NCBI GenBank assembly: GCA_020912385.1
Contig: CP087221.1
Coordinates: 248,001 to 312,000, forward strand
Source: Neofusicoccum parvum
Lineage: Eukaryota; Ascomycota; Dothideomycetes; Botryosphaeriales; Botryosphaeriaceae
DNA length: 64,000 bases
Direction: 5' to 3'
A program made the translations under genes and the position numbers. The notes under the pieces are model-generated. The model had not been told where the DNA came from. It saw only the letters and a list, made by a program, of their open reading frames with translations, and did no database searches. Positions 1 through 12,799 of this stretch are shown piece after piece; position 1 is the first letter of the stretch, and each line of letters opens with the position of its first letter.

Positions 1-445
1 AGTGGGCAACTCCCTCCTACCTATCTTTATCACCTGCGACCCCGCTCGGGACACGCCTGCTGTCATGAAGACGTACCTCAAAGAGTTCCATCCCGACATC
101 ATTGGCTTGACTGGTACCTACGATGACATCAAGGGCGTCTGCAAGAAGTACAGGGTATACTTCTCAACGCCATCCGACGTCAAGCCTGGCCAAGACTACC
201 TCGTGGACCACAGCATTTATTTCTACCTCATGGGTGAGTTCAGATCGCGATTGACTTGAAGATCTCCATGGGTTTTCCAGGAGCCCGCACTGCAAGCGAG
301 CGAGCAACCCCACTGACGCCATAACGTTGCAGATCCCGAGGGTGATTTTGTCGAGGCCCTGGGCAGAAACCAGCCCGCACCGCAGGCCGCGAAGATCATT
401 ACCAATCACATCGGGGACTGGCGCGGCAGACTAGTTCGCGACTGA
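1..445 (+). CDS. SCO1: Sco1/SenC mitochondrial copper chaperone, C-terminal part (5' end outside window)
   Basis: This is the 3' part of a Sco1-family protein, which sits in the mitochondrial inner membrane and helps load copper onto the CuA centre of cytochrome c oxidase subunit 2. The exons are 1-233 and 333-445; the intron 234-332 has a GTGAGT donor and ends in GCAG, and splicing restores the family sequence YLMDPEGDF. Visible family motifs are DPARDTP, GLTGTYDDIK and the VDHSIYFYLM segment, whose histidine is the copper ligand in Sco1 proteins. The CxxxC copper motif, transmembrane anchor and targeting peptide lie upstream of the window, so they cannot be checked. The stop codon is TGA at 443-445. 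Family assignment is firm. Confidence 0.93.
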
Positions 446-2594
446 AGAAGATGAATATGAAGATGACGATGGGACTCTCTGCTCAAATCGACGCGTGCAG
501 GCGTCATTCTGCGATTCTGTAAATGTCGGCTGATGTACTCCTACATGTAAAAAAAGAAACACCTGGTAAGCGAACAGCTTATCGCGAGACTTGAAGGAAC
601 ACTGTTACCAGGACATGCTGTGCGTTGGCTACGATGCCAAGCAGGCAATCCAGCAGCGATCTAACTTTCCTACGACACCAGATACTTCACGGCGCCAGGT
701 GTGGGGGGCAAGAAAATCCTACCGATAAGAAGAGCAGCGCGAGTGGATTGCCCCTGCACATATGTGTATCTACAAGCAGGCCGACCCTTGCTGCCCGAAG
801 GTTCTAGCGTTCTAGCCTGGAAAATTGGCTTCTAGGCTCGACCGGATCCAAGCCGCTGGTGTGGGAGAGGTAAGGGTGTAGCCCACAGTTGGGGTCTATC
901 TTTATGACTTGCAGACGATCACCGATTTTTCATCGCCGGGTTGCCTTCTGCAGATATCGGTGTCGGCTTCAAGCTGCCTCTGCTTTGGGGTGCACGGGTT
1001 CGGCCCGCGCTGCATTCGGGTCGTGGTCCAGTTGTTTATTTGGTGAAGAGTCGGCGGATAAAACCGCCTTGCCCTCCATCCGGGCATACGATGTCCAACT
1101 CCCTCTACATGCACTACTTTCCAGTAGCTAAACTCATGCGAAGTATGGAGCGAGGACACTCGAATCGGCACATCGGCGGGCCGCGAGATTCGCTATTGTT
1201 TTCCTGGTTCTGCAGCGCCGGCAGCCGATGACCAGCTAGTGTCTTCTGCAAGGATTGCGATCCCTCAGGAACACATATCGTAACCGCAGTGGAACAACAC
1301 CTGGGACCACCAGTGTCCGCAACTGCGTTATCAAGAGACACGGAGCAATTGCTCAGACTGACACGGCTGCTGATAGTCTGGCCGCATTGCGACAAAGGCC
1401 TCCGGTGGGCAATTGAAGATCTGCACGGATTCCTGCGAGGACGCAGAACACTTGGCGTGGCCGAGCTCCAGCGCCGCCTTTGGCAGCACATTCTCGATGC
1501 TCACTTGAACACTGTGCATGACTCTCGGGACATGTCTTCGGGACATACAGCTGCCACGAGGCGTTAGGCACTGCGGCGCCAAGGTGAACGAGAGACCGAT
1601 AATAAGCGTGTCGCACCTGAGCTACCGCCAGTGTCCAGCTTGTAAAGGCAAGTCGGCTTGGGGCATCACGAGGGCACGAGGCTCAATGGCTGCGAGACGC
1701 GAGTAGGGCTACAGCGACCTTCCTAATCGGAGCGCGGCGAGCAGCGCGGAGCTGGAAGCAATCGACGGGCCCGATAAGTGCAGCGCTTGCGACGACTCGG
1801 CGGGGCCGCACACGGCGCACCCGCGGAGCAGAGGCAGAAAACGGAGCCGATCCTGCTCGCTATCGCGCCCCATCACCTCAGCCTCTTGACACTCGCTATC
1901 GCCCCATGATTCACGCCTCGGTTGCACGCCGGCGCCCAGCGCCTTGAGCTGGAAGCTTGTGCGCCGGTCGCGGTCGCTAGCCGGAGCTTGATGCACTCGA
2001 TCCCGGCGCCCGCTGCGGCAGCGCAATGCGACTCGCACGGAACCCGAAGCGATGGCCAGCCTGGCCCTGCCGCCGGGAGGTATCGTGGGTGCGGAGACAG
2101 CAAATCACACGCCCGCGATTAAGGCCGGCCAGGGCTCGCGCCTCTCCTCCGTCTCTGCGGGCTCGAGAGGCGACGCGCGGGACTGGCTCTGGTGGTCCCA
2201 GACCGCCACCACCCGCCAGGGTACCGCGCTGCGGGCCACCACCGTTCGCCCAACAGCCACCTCCCGCCTATCGCCTTACTAGTATTGGCAGTTGACTAAG
2301 TTCTACGAACCTTCGATTGCAGCTTTACCCGCTAGATGACCCTGTCCTCGGCGCCGCGTCTAGTGTCGGCCAGAGCCGTGTGCGGCACGTACTCGCAGAC
2401 CGTCGCTCTCTGCCCGACCAAGCGCACATACGATCTGCGCCGCCCATGCCGTCGTGTAGCATTTTCGCCCCGGCCGTGCGAGTATATAGTGTCGCGTGCG
2501 TCCCGGCCCTGCATCGACCTCTGCTGTCTCCTCCGCCCGTGCTGTGCCTCCCTTCATCCCAGTGTCAATTTGCAGTTGATTTCTGTGGGCAAAC
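446..2594. other. Intergenic region between SCO1 and the OPT transporter gene
   Basis: About 2.1 kb with no convincing gene. Open frames here are short, overlap on both strands, and have no recognisable domain or splice pattern. The last part must hold the promoter and 5' leader of the transporter gene, including a pyrimidine-rich stretch at about 2510-2560. Confidence 0.6.
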
Positions 2595-5338
2595 ATGAAC
2601 GCTGCCGAGTCAATCGACCGTTCGGTCGAGGGCGTGGGCCATGTTCATCCTGCGTAAGTTGCTTTCTCCTAGTCTCCCAGTCGTCACAAGTGCACCATCT
2701 ACCCGTTGTCTGTTGGAGGAGAGCGTGCGAACGAGCGACGCTGTGGAGAAGCTTCGAGGGTGGAGGGGACTCGTGCCATCATGCGATCCTTCCCCTCTTC
2801 TCCAGAGCGGCAGCTTTCATCCCGCCATCTCAAACACACATGAAACCCTTCGTCCGCCTCGCTCAACTTCCATTCCTTATGGTACCATGTCTAGAAGATA
2901 AGCATTTCATTGGTCGACGGGTTATTGGCACTTCCTAATAGAATGCGCCTTCTTTATTGTGGCTGCCAGCAATGCTGACTCTCTTTCAGCTCGCTCGACG
3001 AGAAGAGGTCCTATCCTCAGGACACGATCGCCGATGACAAGGAAGGCTCCATCAACATTGACGAGAAGGAAGTCGGTGAAGATGTTCTGCCGGACCCCTT
3101 CGTCCCCTTCGACGACCTGCCCGAGGAGCGCGACCGCGTCCTGACCATCCGCGCCGTCATCGTGGGCTGCATCTGCGGCGCCCTCGTCAACGCCTCCAAC
3201 GTCTACCTGGGTCTGAAGACGGGCTGGACTTTCACCGCCAACCTGTTCGGTGCCATCCTCGGTTTTGCCGTCATCAAGTTCTGCTCGACCACGTTCGCCG
3301 AGAACTTCCCCATTCTGGGCGGTGGCTTCGGTCCCAAGGAAAACAACATCATCCAGACTGCCGCCACGGCCTCTGGTGGTCTTTCCAACGTCTTTGTCTC
3401 CGCTTGGCCGGCTCTTTACCAGCTCAATCTCCTGTCAGATGACCCCGCCAAGGACTTCTGGAAGGTCGTCTCGCTCACCGCTGTCGGTGGCTACTTTGGG
3501 TTTTTCTTCGGCACGCCTCTCCGCAAGTTTTTCGTCATTCACGTTGCTCGTGAGCTTCGTCTCGTCTTCCCTACTGCTACGGCCACGGCTATGACGATTC
3601 GTTCCATGCACGAGGCTGTCTCTGGCCAGGTGATCGCGAAGATGAAGACCAAGGCTCTGGCCTGGTCTTTCAGTGCCGCACTTGTTCTGCGCGTGGTGTC
3701 GCAGTATGCTACTGGAATGTAAGTTGTCATTGTTTGGGTGCTCTGCAGTTCCCCAGGCTGTCTTCTAATGACACCTCCTTCTCCCTATCCCAATCACCAA
3801 TGTACACCTTCTGACGCCTTTTCAGCTTGTGGGACTGGCACATCTTCACTTGGTTCTTCATCTGGGGTAACTACAACAACTGGGCAATCAACATCGAAAA
3901 CTGGGGTTGGATGATCGAGTTCACCCCTGCTTTCATCGGGTCCGGTATGCTCGTCGGTCTGAACGTCGCCTTCTCCTTCTACGGCGGTAGTATCCTTGCC
4001 TGGGCCATCATTGGCCCGGCTCTCGTCCACAACAACGTTGCGTTCGGTATCCCGGCCTCGGAGGACCCCAAGTGGGAAGGCTACATGTCATTCGCGTCGC
4101 TCTCGCTTTCGGCATCCAACAAGGATACTCCCAGCCCCAGGTACTGGCTTCTGTGGCCCGGTGTCCTTTGCATGATTGCGGTCTCATTCACTGAGCTCGC
4201 CATGCAGTGGCGCGTCTTCGTCTACGGCTTCCGCGCCATCTACCGTGGCTGCTGCGGCGGCATCTATGCCATCGGTCGTGCTGCCGGCAAGGAACTTGGC
4301 TATTTCGAGAAGAACTCCAAGCAGGAACTCAAGGACGTCGTCGAGGACCCAGCTCTGCCTTCTGAGCGCGTCAGGACCTGGATGTGGCTTCCCGGCCTGA
4401 TCATCACCATCATCACGACTTGCGTGGTCATGGGCGTCGAATTCGACATGCCCGTTGGCATGTCCGTCCTCTCCGTCTTCCTCGCCTTCTTCTTCTCTTT
4501 CCTCGCCATCCAGTGTACCGGTGTCACGGACATCACTCCTCTTACCGCCGCTTCCAAGGCATCCCAAATCATCCTCGGTGGCGCCACCAAAGGCGAGAAC
4601 TGGGGCGTCGAGCACGCGCAGAAGCTCAACCTGCTCGGTGGCGCTCTCGCCAACATGGGCGCCAACCAGTCCACCGACCTGACGGCTGACTTCCGCGTCG
4701 GTTTCCTACTCCGCACGCCGCCGATCCAGCAGTGGATCGCACAGGGCGTTGGCACCATCGTCGCCGTCTTCCTGGCCCCGGGCATGTTCGTCCTCTTCGC
4801 CACCGCCTATCCCTGCATCCTCGACACCGAGGCTGAGACCTGCGCCTTCTCCGCTCCGTCCGTCGCCGCTTGGCGCGCCGTCGCCATCGCTGTCACGGAC
4901 CCCGACTTCCCGATCCCCAAGTCGTCCGGCATCTTCGCTATCATCTTCGCTATTCTGGGCTCCGCGATGGTGCTGATCAGGCACTTCGTCTGGACCGGCA
5001 AGCTGGAGTGGGTCCGCGCCTACCACCCCAACATGATGTGTGTCGCCCTGGCCTTCGTGCTGCCGCAGAGTAAGCTTTCCCCCTCCTCCCTCATAACAAA
5101 CTTTACTAACCCTTTTGTGACAGCCTACTACGGCCTCGCCATGATCTTGGGCGCCGTCCCGGCCTACATCTGGGCCAAGAAGAACCCCAAGACGTTCGAC
5201 ATCTACGGCTACGCTATCGCGGCCGGCCTCATCGCCGGCGAGGGCATCGGCGGTGTTGTCAACGCCATCTTCCAGATCGCTGGCATCTCGGGTGACTTCT
5301 ACGGCTCGAGCGTTGCATGCCCGGGTGATGCTTGCTAG
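2595..5338 (+). CDS. OPT superfamily oligopeptide/metal-chelate transporter
   Basis: The spliced product is 748 residues, a usual size for the OPT superfamily of proton-coupled importers of oligopeptides or metal-peptide complexes. Exons are 2595-2653, 2990-3718, 3826-5069 and 5124-5338; all three introns have GTAAG donors, and the frame closes exactly at TAG 5336-5338. The first exon encodes only 19 codons and a phase-2 join, and the first intron is long for this locus (336 nt). The N-terminus is acidic and soluble up to about residue 65. It is followed by many hydrophobic segments, among them the family-like GPKENNIIQTAATASGGL and LTAASKASQIILGGATKG. The sequence resembles the YGL114W/YSL-like branch more than the Isp4/Opt1 peptide branch, but the substrate cannot be read from the sequence. 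Confidence 0.92.
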
Positions 5339-7773
5339 ACGGGGAATCTGGGGTGGGGAGAGAAAAAAGGGAGTGTAATGAGATTTCGGGGTTTGGAGAG
5401 GAGGAGTAGTGTTTGTTGTGATGATACCAGCAACGGCCGATGCCTATCTTTTATGATAATTGATGTAACTTTTGTGATGTGTGTTGGCTTCGCTTTTGCT
5501 GCCTGGGTGCCTGAATACCTGAGATGTTCGCCTCGAGAATTGATCGTCTGTCAAAAAAGACATTACGTGTTCGAAGGAGAAGATCCGCTTGGCGATCGAG
5601 GTGGGCGATCCGATCACATTGGGGTGCTGTGGGATCATTGTGTTGCAATATGAAGATGAGAGGGTGAGGTCCATTAGGCTTGCTACGAAGGATGGCGAAC
5701 ATGCAGAAACAACGTTACACGAGTATTATCGCCAGCTACGGATCTACGGAAGGTGATCTAGTGCATTTCGACCACCTGCCTGATGCCTCGGGTCACACTG
5801 CCGCTGCAATAAAGCTGTGGAACCAATCACGCGGGAGAAACGATCCACACCACCACGGCTGAACCTGCGCCGAACACCCAGCCTTCCGCAGCCCTTTCGG
5901 CTAATAGGCTCGGCTATCTCCCGCGAAAAGAGAAGGAAATAAAAAAAAATTCATTCTAGAACGATGCAGGCCGGCTTCTCGAACATGGAACGATGATGGA
6001 GAGACGCATCGCTGGCGCGTCCCCACACTTGAGACTGTTGGACGGCTGCTCCACCCCCTTTAAGCTGCATGGAGCTAGGTTGAGCTGTCAGACTAAAAAA
6101 GCGCTGCCGACCACCCACCTCGACAGGAAAGACACCGCCACGCAGCAAACCCATTGGCTCGCGGGGGACAGCAGGTTGATTTGAACTCATTTCCCTCATC
6201 CCATCTCTCAGCTGCGCCGGAGTTGCGAGATGGTGGGTGCGTGGGCTTTTTGGGCTGCAGGAACGTGGAATCCAAACCAGAGGTGCGATTAAGGTTGGCT
6301 GCCCATTGCGGAAGGAAGGCAAGCTTGGCCCCGTTTTCTTTACTGCTTCTGGGAGGCCGAGGGTGGGCTCGCAGGCACGGCAAGAGTCATGGACCGCGTG
6401 TGATAGCGAGCGCGTCAGCACTAGCTGAGGCTGTGGCGCGCATGGGGAGCGTCACGGAGTGTCGGCATGGTCGGCACGGCAGGCAGGAAGACAAAAAAGG
6501 CCTGTGGGCCAAGCCACGGCGCGAATGCCCTCGTGGCTCCCTGGCAGCCCCCCCGGGAGGGAATTAGATGATGAGGGATGACGGGTCGTTGCAAATCATA
6601 CGAGCACAGCCAGGAACGCGGTGCGCGGCGGCATCAATGTGAGACGGACAGCTGGCACCGACCGCGGCGGGGGACGGATGGGGTTGACGTCATGCTGGGG
6701 ACGGGCAGCTTTTTTCTGCAAAAGTCAATTCGTGATGGAGTGATGGGCGTGGTGTCGCAGGGGGAGAGCCGCATGGGCGAGATGCACCACGTGGTTGCTC
6801 AGACCTTGCGGATGCACATCGCTATTCAGACCCTGGGCGGGCATCGCGGAGGCGGCGAGCGGAACGGATGCAGCGCCTGCGATTGGCCTCGCGGTGGTGG
6901 TGCGTCAAATAGATTGAAACGAGCTGAGGACACTGGGGAAGCACGAGCCGCGGCCGGAGATTAAGTGGTGCGTCGCCGAGTGCGCAGCAATGCGGAGGCC
7001 GCCATGAGCCGGGCAGCGCGCGCGGCGGTGAGGGCGAGGCAGACATCTGGACGGCGACGATAGGCCGTGGGCGCGGAGGACACGGCGTGGGCGCGTCCCA
7101 CCGCGTAAGGATCGCCAAGCAATCACCGAGAGGGCCGTCGCAACGCTGCGCGCCGGTGCAAGTGGGCGCGCTGAAACACTGGTCAATCTGGAATGGCAGC
7201 TGGCCGGAAGCGGCAAGCCGTATTGGTTTTGGAAACAGAGTTCACCGCGGCATTGGCAGCTGGGAACGCGGTGCGCAGCGCTGGACGGTGCCGCCGGCCG
7301 CCGCGCGCGCTACGGGCCAGCGGGGGCGGCGGGCAGCTACTCGTAGCTGGAGCTGGAGCTGGTGCGGGCGGGCTGCAGCCGGCGGCGGTGCCGTGCCCAC
7401 AGCCGACGGCGGCTGCGGCTGCGGGCGTGGTGAGCCTGGGCTGCGGCGCAGGCGTCTCGCGGATTATGCAGGGCGTCGGAGCGCTGAGGGCGCGTGGCCA
7501 GTGGCGGGAATTGCGCAGAAAGGCCTGGCAGGGCTGCGGGCGTGCGGTGCTCAGGCTGGCGGAGCGCGCGCGCAGGGGTGGGCCGTCTGGAGCGCCGGCG
7601 GGACTGACTCGCGGGCCTGGCGCCGAGTAGAGGTATGACCATTACGTGCAGCCTACCTCACGCCTACAGCTCCAACCCTGCCCGCAAACCACCACCACCC
7701 GACCCCAAGTGTCCCCCAGGCCTCCCCGTCGCCTCCCCATGCGCTGCGCCCCGTCGCGATCTCGTCCGCAGCC
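5339..7773. other. Intergenic region, strongly GC-rich toward its right end
   Basis: About 2.4 kb without a supportable gene. The segment about 6970-7630 is so GC-rich that long overlapping open frames arise on both strands by lack of stop codons; their translations are rich in Ala, Gly and Arg with no domain. The last 140 bases are pyrimidine-rich and are the probable leader of the next gene. Confidence 0.6.
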
Positions 7774-9461
7774 ATGGACGCCCTAGCAGCCTTCGACAAG
7801 CTGCCGTTCTTCTTCACCAACCTCTACGAGAAGGAGGCGCTCAAGCTCAAGGAAGGCCAGTCGGAGGACTGGCTGGACGAGGACCTGCGCGCCTCCGCCC
7901 GCGCTGCCGGCATGCACGACAGCGACCTCCAGCTGCCCGTACGTCTGCGCCCTGCGCAATCGCGACCAATTCCGCCCCACCTCAGTCCTGACCCAGTTCC
8001 GCAGCAGACGCCGCCAGACGTCGTGGCCCAAGGCGCGTCCCCATTGCGACGCTCGTCCGTGTCGGGCAACACGCAAGCTTCGTGCTCCACCGACATGACC
8101 TCCCCGGAGTCGCCCGCCTCGACCGACGACCACGACCGTCCTTTTGCCGTCTCGCCGCCTGCGAGGCATTCGATTCCCGCGGCCCCGCCTCCCGGCACCT
8201 ATGCGCGCCACTCGACCTCGAGTCTGGCCTCCACCAGGCACCCGAAGCCCAGATTTTTCCGTCGCATGTCCTCTTTCGGCAGGAAGTATTTCAGGTATGT
8301 CACCTGAGACTTGCCAGCGACCTGGCTGCAATTGGATAACCGAGTCCCAGCAGTAACGACGACCAGGCCCTGCGCAGCCCGACTAAGCATCCGTACGCGT
8401 CCGTTCACCGATTTGGTGACGTGACCGGCCGCATTACTTACAAGCATGCTCGGGTTAAAGAGGATTCCGTCACCGACTTTGACGCCGAGTCGGCCGTATT
8501 ACCGGAGCCGTCCAGGGCGTCCAGCCCGGATTCGGTCGTCTCTCACCACCCGCATCTTTCTTCCATGACCGTATCCCAGCGCGCCGCCTTGAGCTTGGCC
8601 ATGGAAAATGCTCAGTTTCGGGAGATGTGGATAGAGTACACCAGGACCTGGGAGCGAATCATCACTTTCGAGGTGAAGCAGAAGCAACTGCTGGTGTTCT
8701 GGGAGAGGTTTTCGCGCAGATCGCTCTACGGCCAATATCAAATCCTCGCCGACCGCATGGCCGCAAAGGTGTGCTTCCTCGTCAATGGATTCTGGAATCG
8801 TGTTTGACTAACGCAGAAGTAGCACTCGAAAGAGACCGAGTGCCTGGAGGATAAGCAAGTCAAGGCCGACGCCATCCTAGCACAATCCCAACGCGAAGAA
8901 AGAGCTCGTTCTGCAGCTGCCCTGAAACACATGAAAGCTTACTGCAGTGGATCGTCCGTCCCGGGCTCCTCCAAAAGAAGGATAGTCACAGAGGAAGACA
9001 AGCGCCGGCTGCGAGAGCAGGAGAAACTGCACGACGAACTCGACAACAAGCATGAGGCTGCGATAAAGATGGCTAGATCGCGGCAAGAGAAGGAGCTGAA
9101 GGACTTAAAGCACGATCACGAGCAAGAATTCAAGGGACTCGACAAGAGGTACAGGGACGCGCGTATAGCGGCACGCAGAGTTGTTCTAGACGTTGCCCGC
9201 CAGTTGGACGAGGTTATTCGAGCGCGCAGGCTCCGTGTGGTCCGACGATGGTACATCAGCCTGAGGCTGTGGGACAAGACCACCACTGAGCACGACGACG
9301 TACCCACATACGGCGACCTTCCTGCTATTCCGTGGCCAGACAAGTCACTCGTGGAGACCATGACCCAACGAACTTATAGCGTCCTGGATACGTGGCATAC
9401 TTTCAATGATCTACCGCCTGCTGTTTCTCTCGACATCTCGATCGTTCCGGAATACGATTAA
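7774..9461 (+). CDS. Unrecognised coiled-coil protein with proline/serine-rich N-terminal half
   Basis: I do not recognise the family. The model has exons 7774-8294, 8354-8768 and 8823-9461 (introns of 59 and 54 nt with GTATGT and GTGTGC donors) and gives 524 residues ending at TAA. The first 60 residues are compact and acidic (it starts MDALAAFDKLPFFFTNLYEK). Residues about 60-175 are Pro/Ser-rich and probably disordered. A helical region with many aromatic residues follows (about 240-310), then a long, highly charged, Lys/Glu/Arg-rich coiled coil (about 350-430), and a less charged C-terminal tail. There is no signal peptide or membrane segment. A 66-nt stretch at 7939-8004 begins GTACGT and ends CGCAG in frame, so it may be an optional intron. 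The conserved frame across three exons supports a real gene; the role is unknown. Confidence 0.8.
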
Positions 9462-10681
9462 TCAGCTTGATACCCACCACAACCACATTTTTCATAGCAT
9501 AGCAGCGGAGTTTTCAACATCTTGGCATACTGGGTTTTGAGCTTTTCTTCCACGCGAAATACCCCTTCCTTTATCTTTTTATGCGTCCAAGCTCATGCAC
9601 AAAATTTTCTCAATACCCACGGGCATTTCTATTCTCTTGGTAGAGATGGCGGTCAACAACGTTTCATCATTGGATCATTTCTCTTCACTTGTACTTTTCG
9701 GCTCCTTTCTTGGTCCATGGATCTCTACCAGAGGAACGACTTCTCATCTCTCGGATTTTGATGCGTCATGACGCCGGAAACCCCCTTGGATGGAATGAAT
9801 GAGTTGGAGTAGAAGGACGAAGCCTTGGAGGAGGATTACATATTGCATTGATGGAGAAGATGATAACGAAAATATCAGGGACCAAGCTCGATCGAAGGGG
9901 GTCCTGTCGACTAGCAGTTAATACACAGATTGTACAGACAAATGAGTGGACAATGTCGCAAAATGCTGCTGATGAGAGTTCTTGAGACAGGTTCACATTT
10001 CGGAAGTGGATGGCAGGAAGGTCTATTATCGTTTTCCGCCTCGACAACTGTCGGAGAAAAGGGCGACTAGCCGAGACGTTGATGCAGATGTCTCACGCAT
10101 GGACAGGCAAGAAAAGTCAAGACAGCATGTGAAACAGGAACGGGACGGGAAGATCAGCGGGACGGGACGCCCTTTCTAGAAGGTCGAAACGAAGACTTCA
10201 GCCAGTTACCGTAGAATTTCCCGAGTGTCTTAGTATGCCGTTGATTAATGGACTCGGTACTTTCAGAGACAAAAATACTGGAAGCAACTCAAAGAGGAGG
10301 TTGAGTTATGATCAGGTATATAAAAATCAACTGAGACGGTTCTTTGGCGTGGGCACTAAGACGTGTTCCTACCAGACCTTGAGAGCACAAAGTTCCGAAG
10401 CGATAATCTACCATACGGACTTCGGTTGCTTTTTTGCTTCGGTCGCACACGCCTGAGATAAACTAGTGGTGAAGATAATGAGCTAGTCGCTTATTTGCCT
10501 CAAGATCTCCTGTCACCTGTGCATGGCTTGATGTGCTTGCTATAGACAATTCACTCAAACATCCCCTTCCGGAATAGAGCACGTAGTTGTGTACAAGGAA
10601 TCGAATCGTATACATCACATGTCAATCAAAAACCTAGGGAATTCCACTTCTACAAGCTCAGATCTAGCCGAAATGCAAGGT
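9462..10681. other. Intergenic region (converging 3' ends)
   Basis: About 1.2 kb between two convergent genes, less GC-rich than its surroundings. It holds both 3' untranslated regions and no supportable gene. Confidence 0.6.
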
Positions 10682-12799
10682 TCAAGCTTGATTTTCATGG
10701 AACTTGACCAACATCCTCATGCCGTCAAACGGCTTCGCCGTCACCTGCCTCGTCTACCGAGTAAGTCAGTACATTAGATATCTGAACAAAGGAAAAAGTA
10801 AAGAAAAGAAAAAAAAACTTACGTTGAACATCGGACTCACGACCTCATACTGCCCCTTCGCATCCAGCACCGGCTTCCCCTCCCCATCCTTCCTGACCTC
10901 CCCGGCGCCCACCTTCACGAAATCATACCTCATCGCCGCGACGGCCAAGATGACCCTCGCCTCCAGATTCGCCAGCTCCTGGCCGATGCAATTCCTCGGG
11001 CCGCGCTCGAACGGCCTCCAGGCGCTGGGCGGCAGGCCACCGGGGCCCTTCTGACCCGCCGCGACGGCTGCGATGTCGTCGCGGGTGGTGTCAGCGTCGC
11101 CGAGCCAGCGCTCGGGCAGCCAGTCGTCGGCCGAGGCGCCGTAGACGGCCGGGTCGCGCTGGACCAGGAAGTGGCAGTTGTACAGCACGAAGCCGTCGAG
11201 GCAGGCGGAGCCGCCGTCGGGCATGCGCACGCTGAAGCCCGTGCCGGGCGGCACGCGCCGCGCCGAGCCCGCCGGCGGGTACAGCCGCAGCGTCTCCTTG
11301 ATGACGGCTGAGGTGTAGGAGAGCCGCTTGATGGCGTCGTCGCCGCCCGGCCCGGCGAAGGCGGCTGCGATGCTGGTCGAGGTGGCGGAGGCGCCGAAGA
11401 CGGTGAGGAGCTCGGCGCGGAGGGTGCGCAGGGCGCGCGGGGTGCGGGAGAGCTCGTAGAAGGCCCATTGGAGGAGGATGGAGGTGGTGTCGTGGCCGGC
11501 GAAGAGGAAGGTTTTGAGCGTGTCGGCGGTGGTTTGGAGGGCGAGCGGGGAGAGGGCGGGGTGGTCGGAGAGGCTGAGGGAGAGGACGGAGCGGGGGCGG
11601 TTTTGCTTGGTCAGAGCCGGGCTGCCGTTGCTGGGGGTGGAGGCTTTGGCGAGCACTTCGGCGTGTTTGTCGAGGATGATGGTTTTGAGCTCGCGGTCGA
11701 TGTGGTGGGTGAGCTTGTTGCGGCGCCACTTCATGAGCGGGTTGCCGGGGACTCCGACGAGGCCGGAGGTGTCGGTGTAGGATTGGATGAGCTGGCGGTA
11801 GTAGCGGACCAGGGCGCTTTGCTCGGTGATGGAAAGTTGAGCGTTGAGGTCGACATCCATGACGACGGCGCCTGGCATAATGCGTTAAACTTTAGTTCAA
11901 AGACGGAAAGGGGTTCGAAGCAAGGTACCGATGATGTCAAAGGTCAAGTTAACGCAGAGCTCATCGAGAGCTGATGGCTCTCCGGACCGGACGAGCTCAT
12001 CGAGGCGGCTGACGAATATGTTGGTCTTTTCCACGATACGTGGGAGGAGAGTGACAAGGTGCGTAGGTGCGAAACCCGGGTTGTAAGTCCGGCGAAGAGC
12101 TTTCCATATTTCATCCTGGTGTGGTGTTATTAATAGACTACGGAATGAGGAGACGTTGACATAAAATATCGTGTGTAGATATAATCCGAGAAATGATGAA
12201 GGGCAGAGGAGAGACTTGGGCAGGTGATGAAATCTTCCAAAAGAAAAAGAGAAGAGCAGTCAAGTGCACAGTTGCGTGCTTACCTCGGCATTTAGCAGAG
12301 AATATTGCCCAACCAGTGGCATCACATCGGCTTGACCGGAACGAGTCAGAGAGGCAGTATAGTTGGCGAGAGACGACTTACTCATTGTTGGTGACTTGGG
12401 CACGCTGTAAGGAAAAGTCTTGGATGTTTTCGAGATTTGCTCCGCAATCTCATGGGAACTGATGATAGCGAGCTCATAGTGGAAAGGACGGAAGTCGGCC
12501 AGCACTATGGGTGGATGGCCCATGGACTTGACCAAGTCATAGAAGATGTAATCTACATGCAGGTCAGTTTTGAGGTATTGAATATGGAAAATAGTTGCGG
12601 GTGTGTTACCGCTGTGAAGCCTCATGTCTCCTCTCTTTCTGTACAGGTCGGCAATCACCCTTCCCGTGCCAAACAACAGAGACCTGGGGGCATAGACGAG
12701 CCCGTCCCTCGTCCTGTATCGCCATTTCACGGCAACCGTATACAGGTACCACACCAGGAGAGGAACAGCAGCAAGAACAAGTGTGATACTCAAAGCCAT
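10682..12799 (-). CDS. Cytochrome P450 monooxygenase (membrane-anchored, fungal type)
   Basis: This encodes a heme-thiolate monooxygenase anchored in the endoplasmic reticulum by an N-terminal helix (MALSITLVLAAVPLLVWYLY). Exons on the minus strand are 12799-12610, 12552-12382, 12330-12284, 12115-11929, 11871-10823 and 10753-10682, giving 571 residues. Diagnostic motifs are the I-helix AGHDTTS, the K-helix ExxR in KETLRLYPP, and the heme loop FERGPRNCIGQ with the ligand Cys at about residue 493. Splicing out 12331-12381 gives PTMTDVMPLVGQYSLLNAE, followed by DEIWKALRRTYNPGFAP, as expected for the family. The last exon supplies the usual end (VTAKPFDGMRMLVK). The start is the ATG at 12799; the open frame continues upstream only with a GTG. 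The substrate is unknown, and no other secondary-metabolism gene adjoins it. Confidence 0.92.

Noticed and set aside
2336..2938. A 200-codon frame overlapping the start of the transporter gene
   Set aside because: It runs through exon 1 and intron 1 of the transporter in another frame and has no domain; the spliced transporter model explains this DNA.
7087..7638. Long overlapping open frames on both strands (up to 183 codons)
   Set aside because: The segment is so GC-rich that stop codons are rare. Translations are Ala/Gly/Arg-rich without domains, and no splice structure links them to the neighbouring gene.
10682..12799. Secondary-metabolite gene cluster around the P450
   Set aside because: No polyketide synthase, peptide synthetase, terpene cyclase or cluster regulator is in the window; the FAD monooxygenase is 26 kb away.
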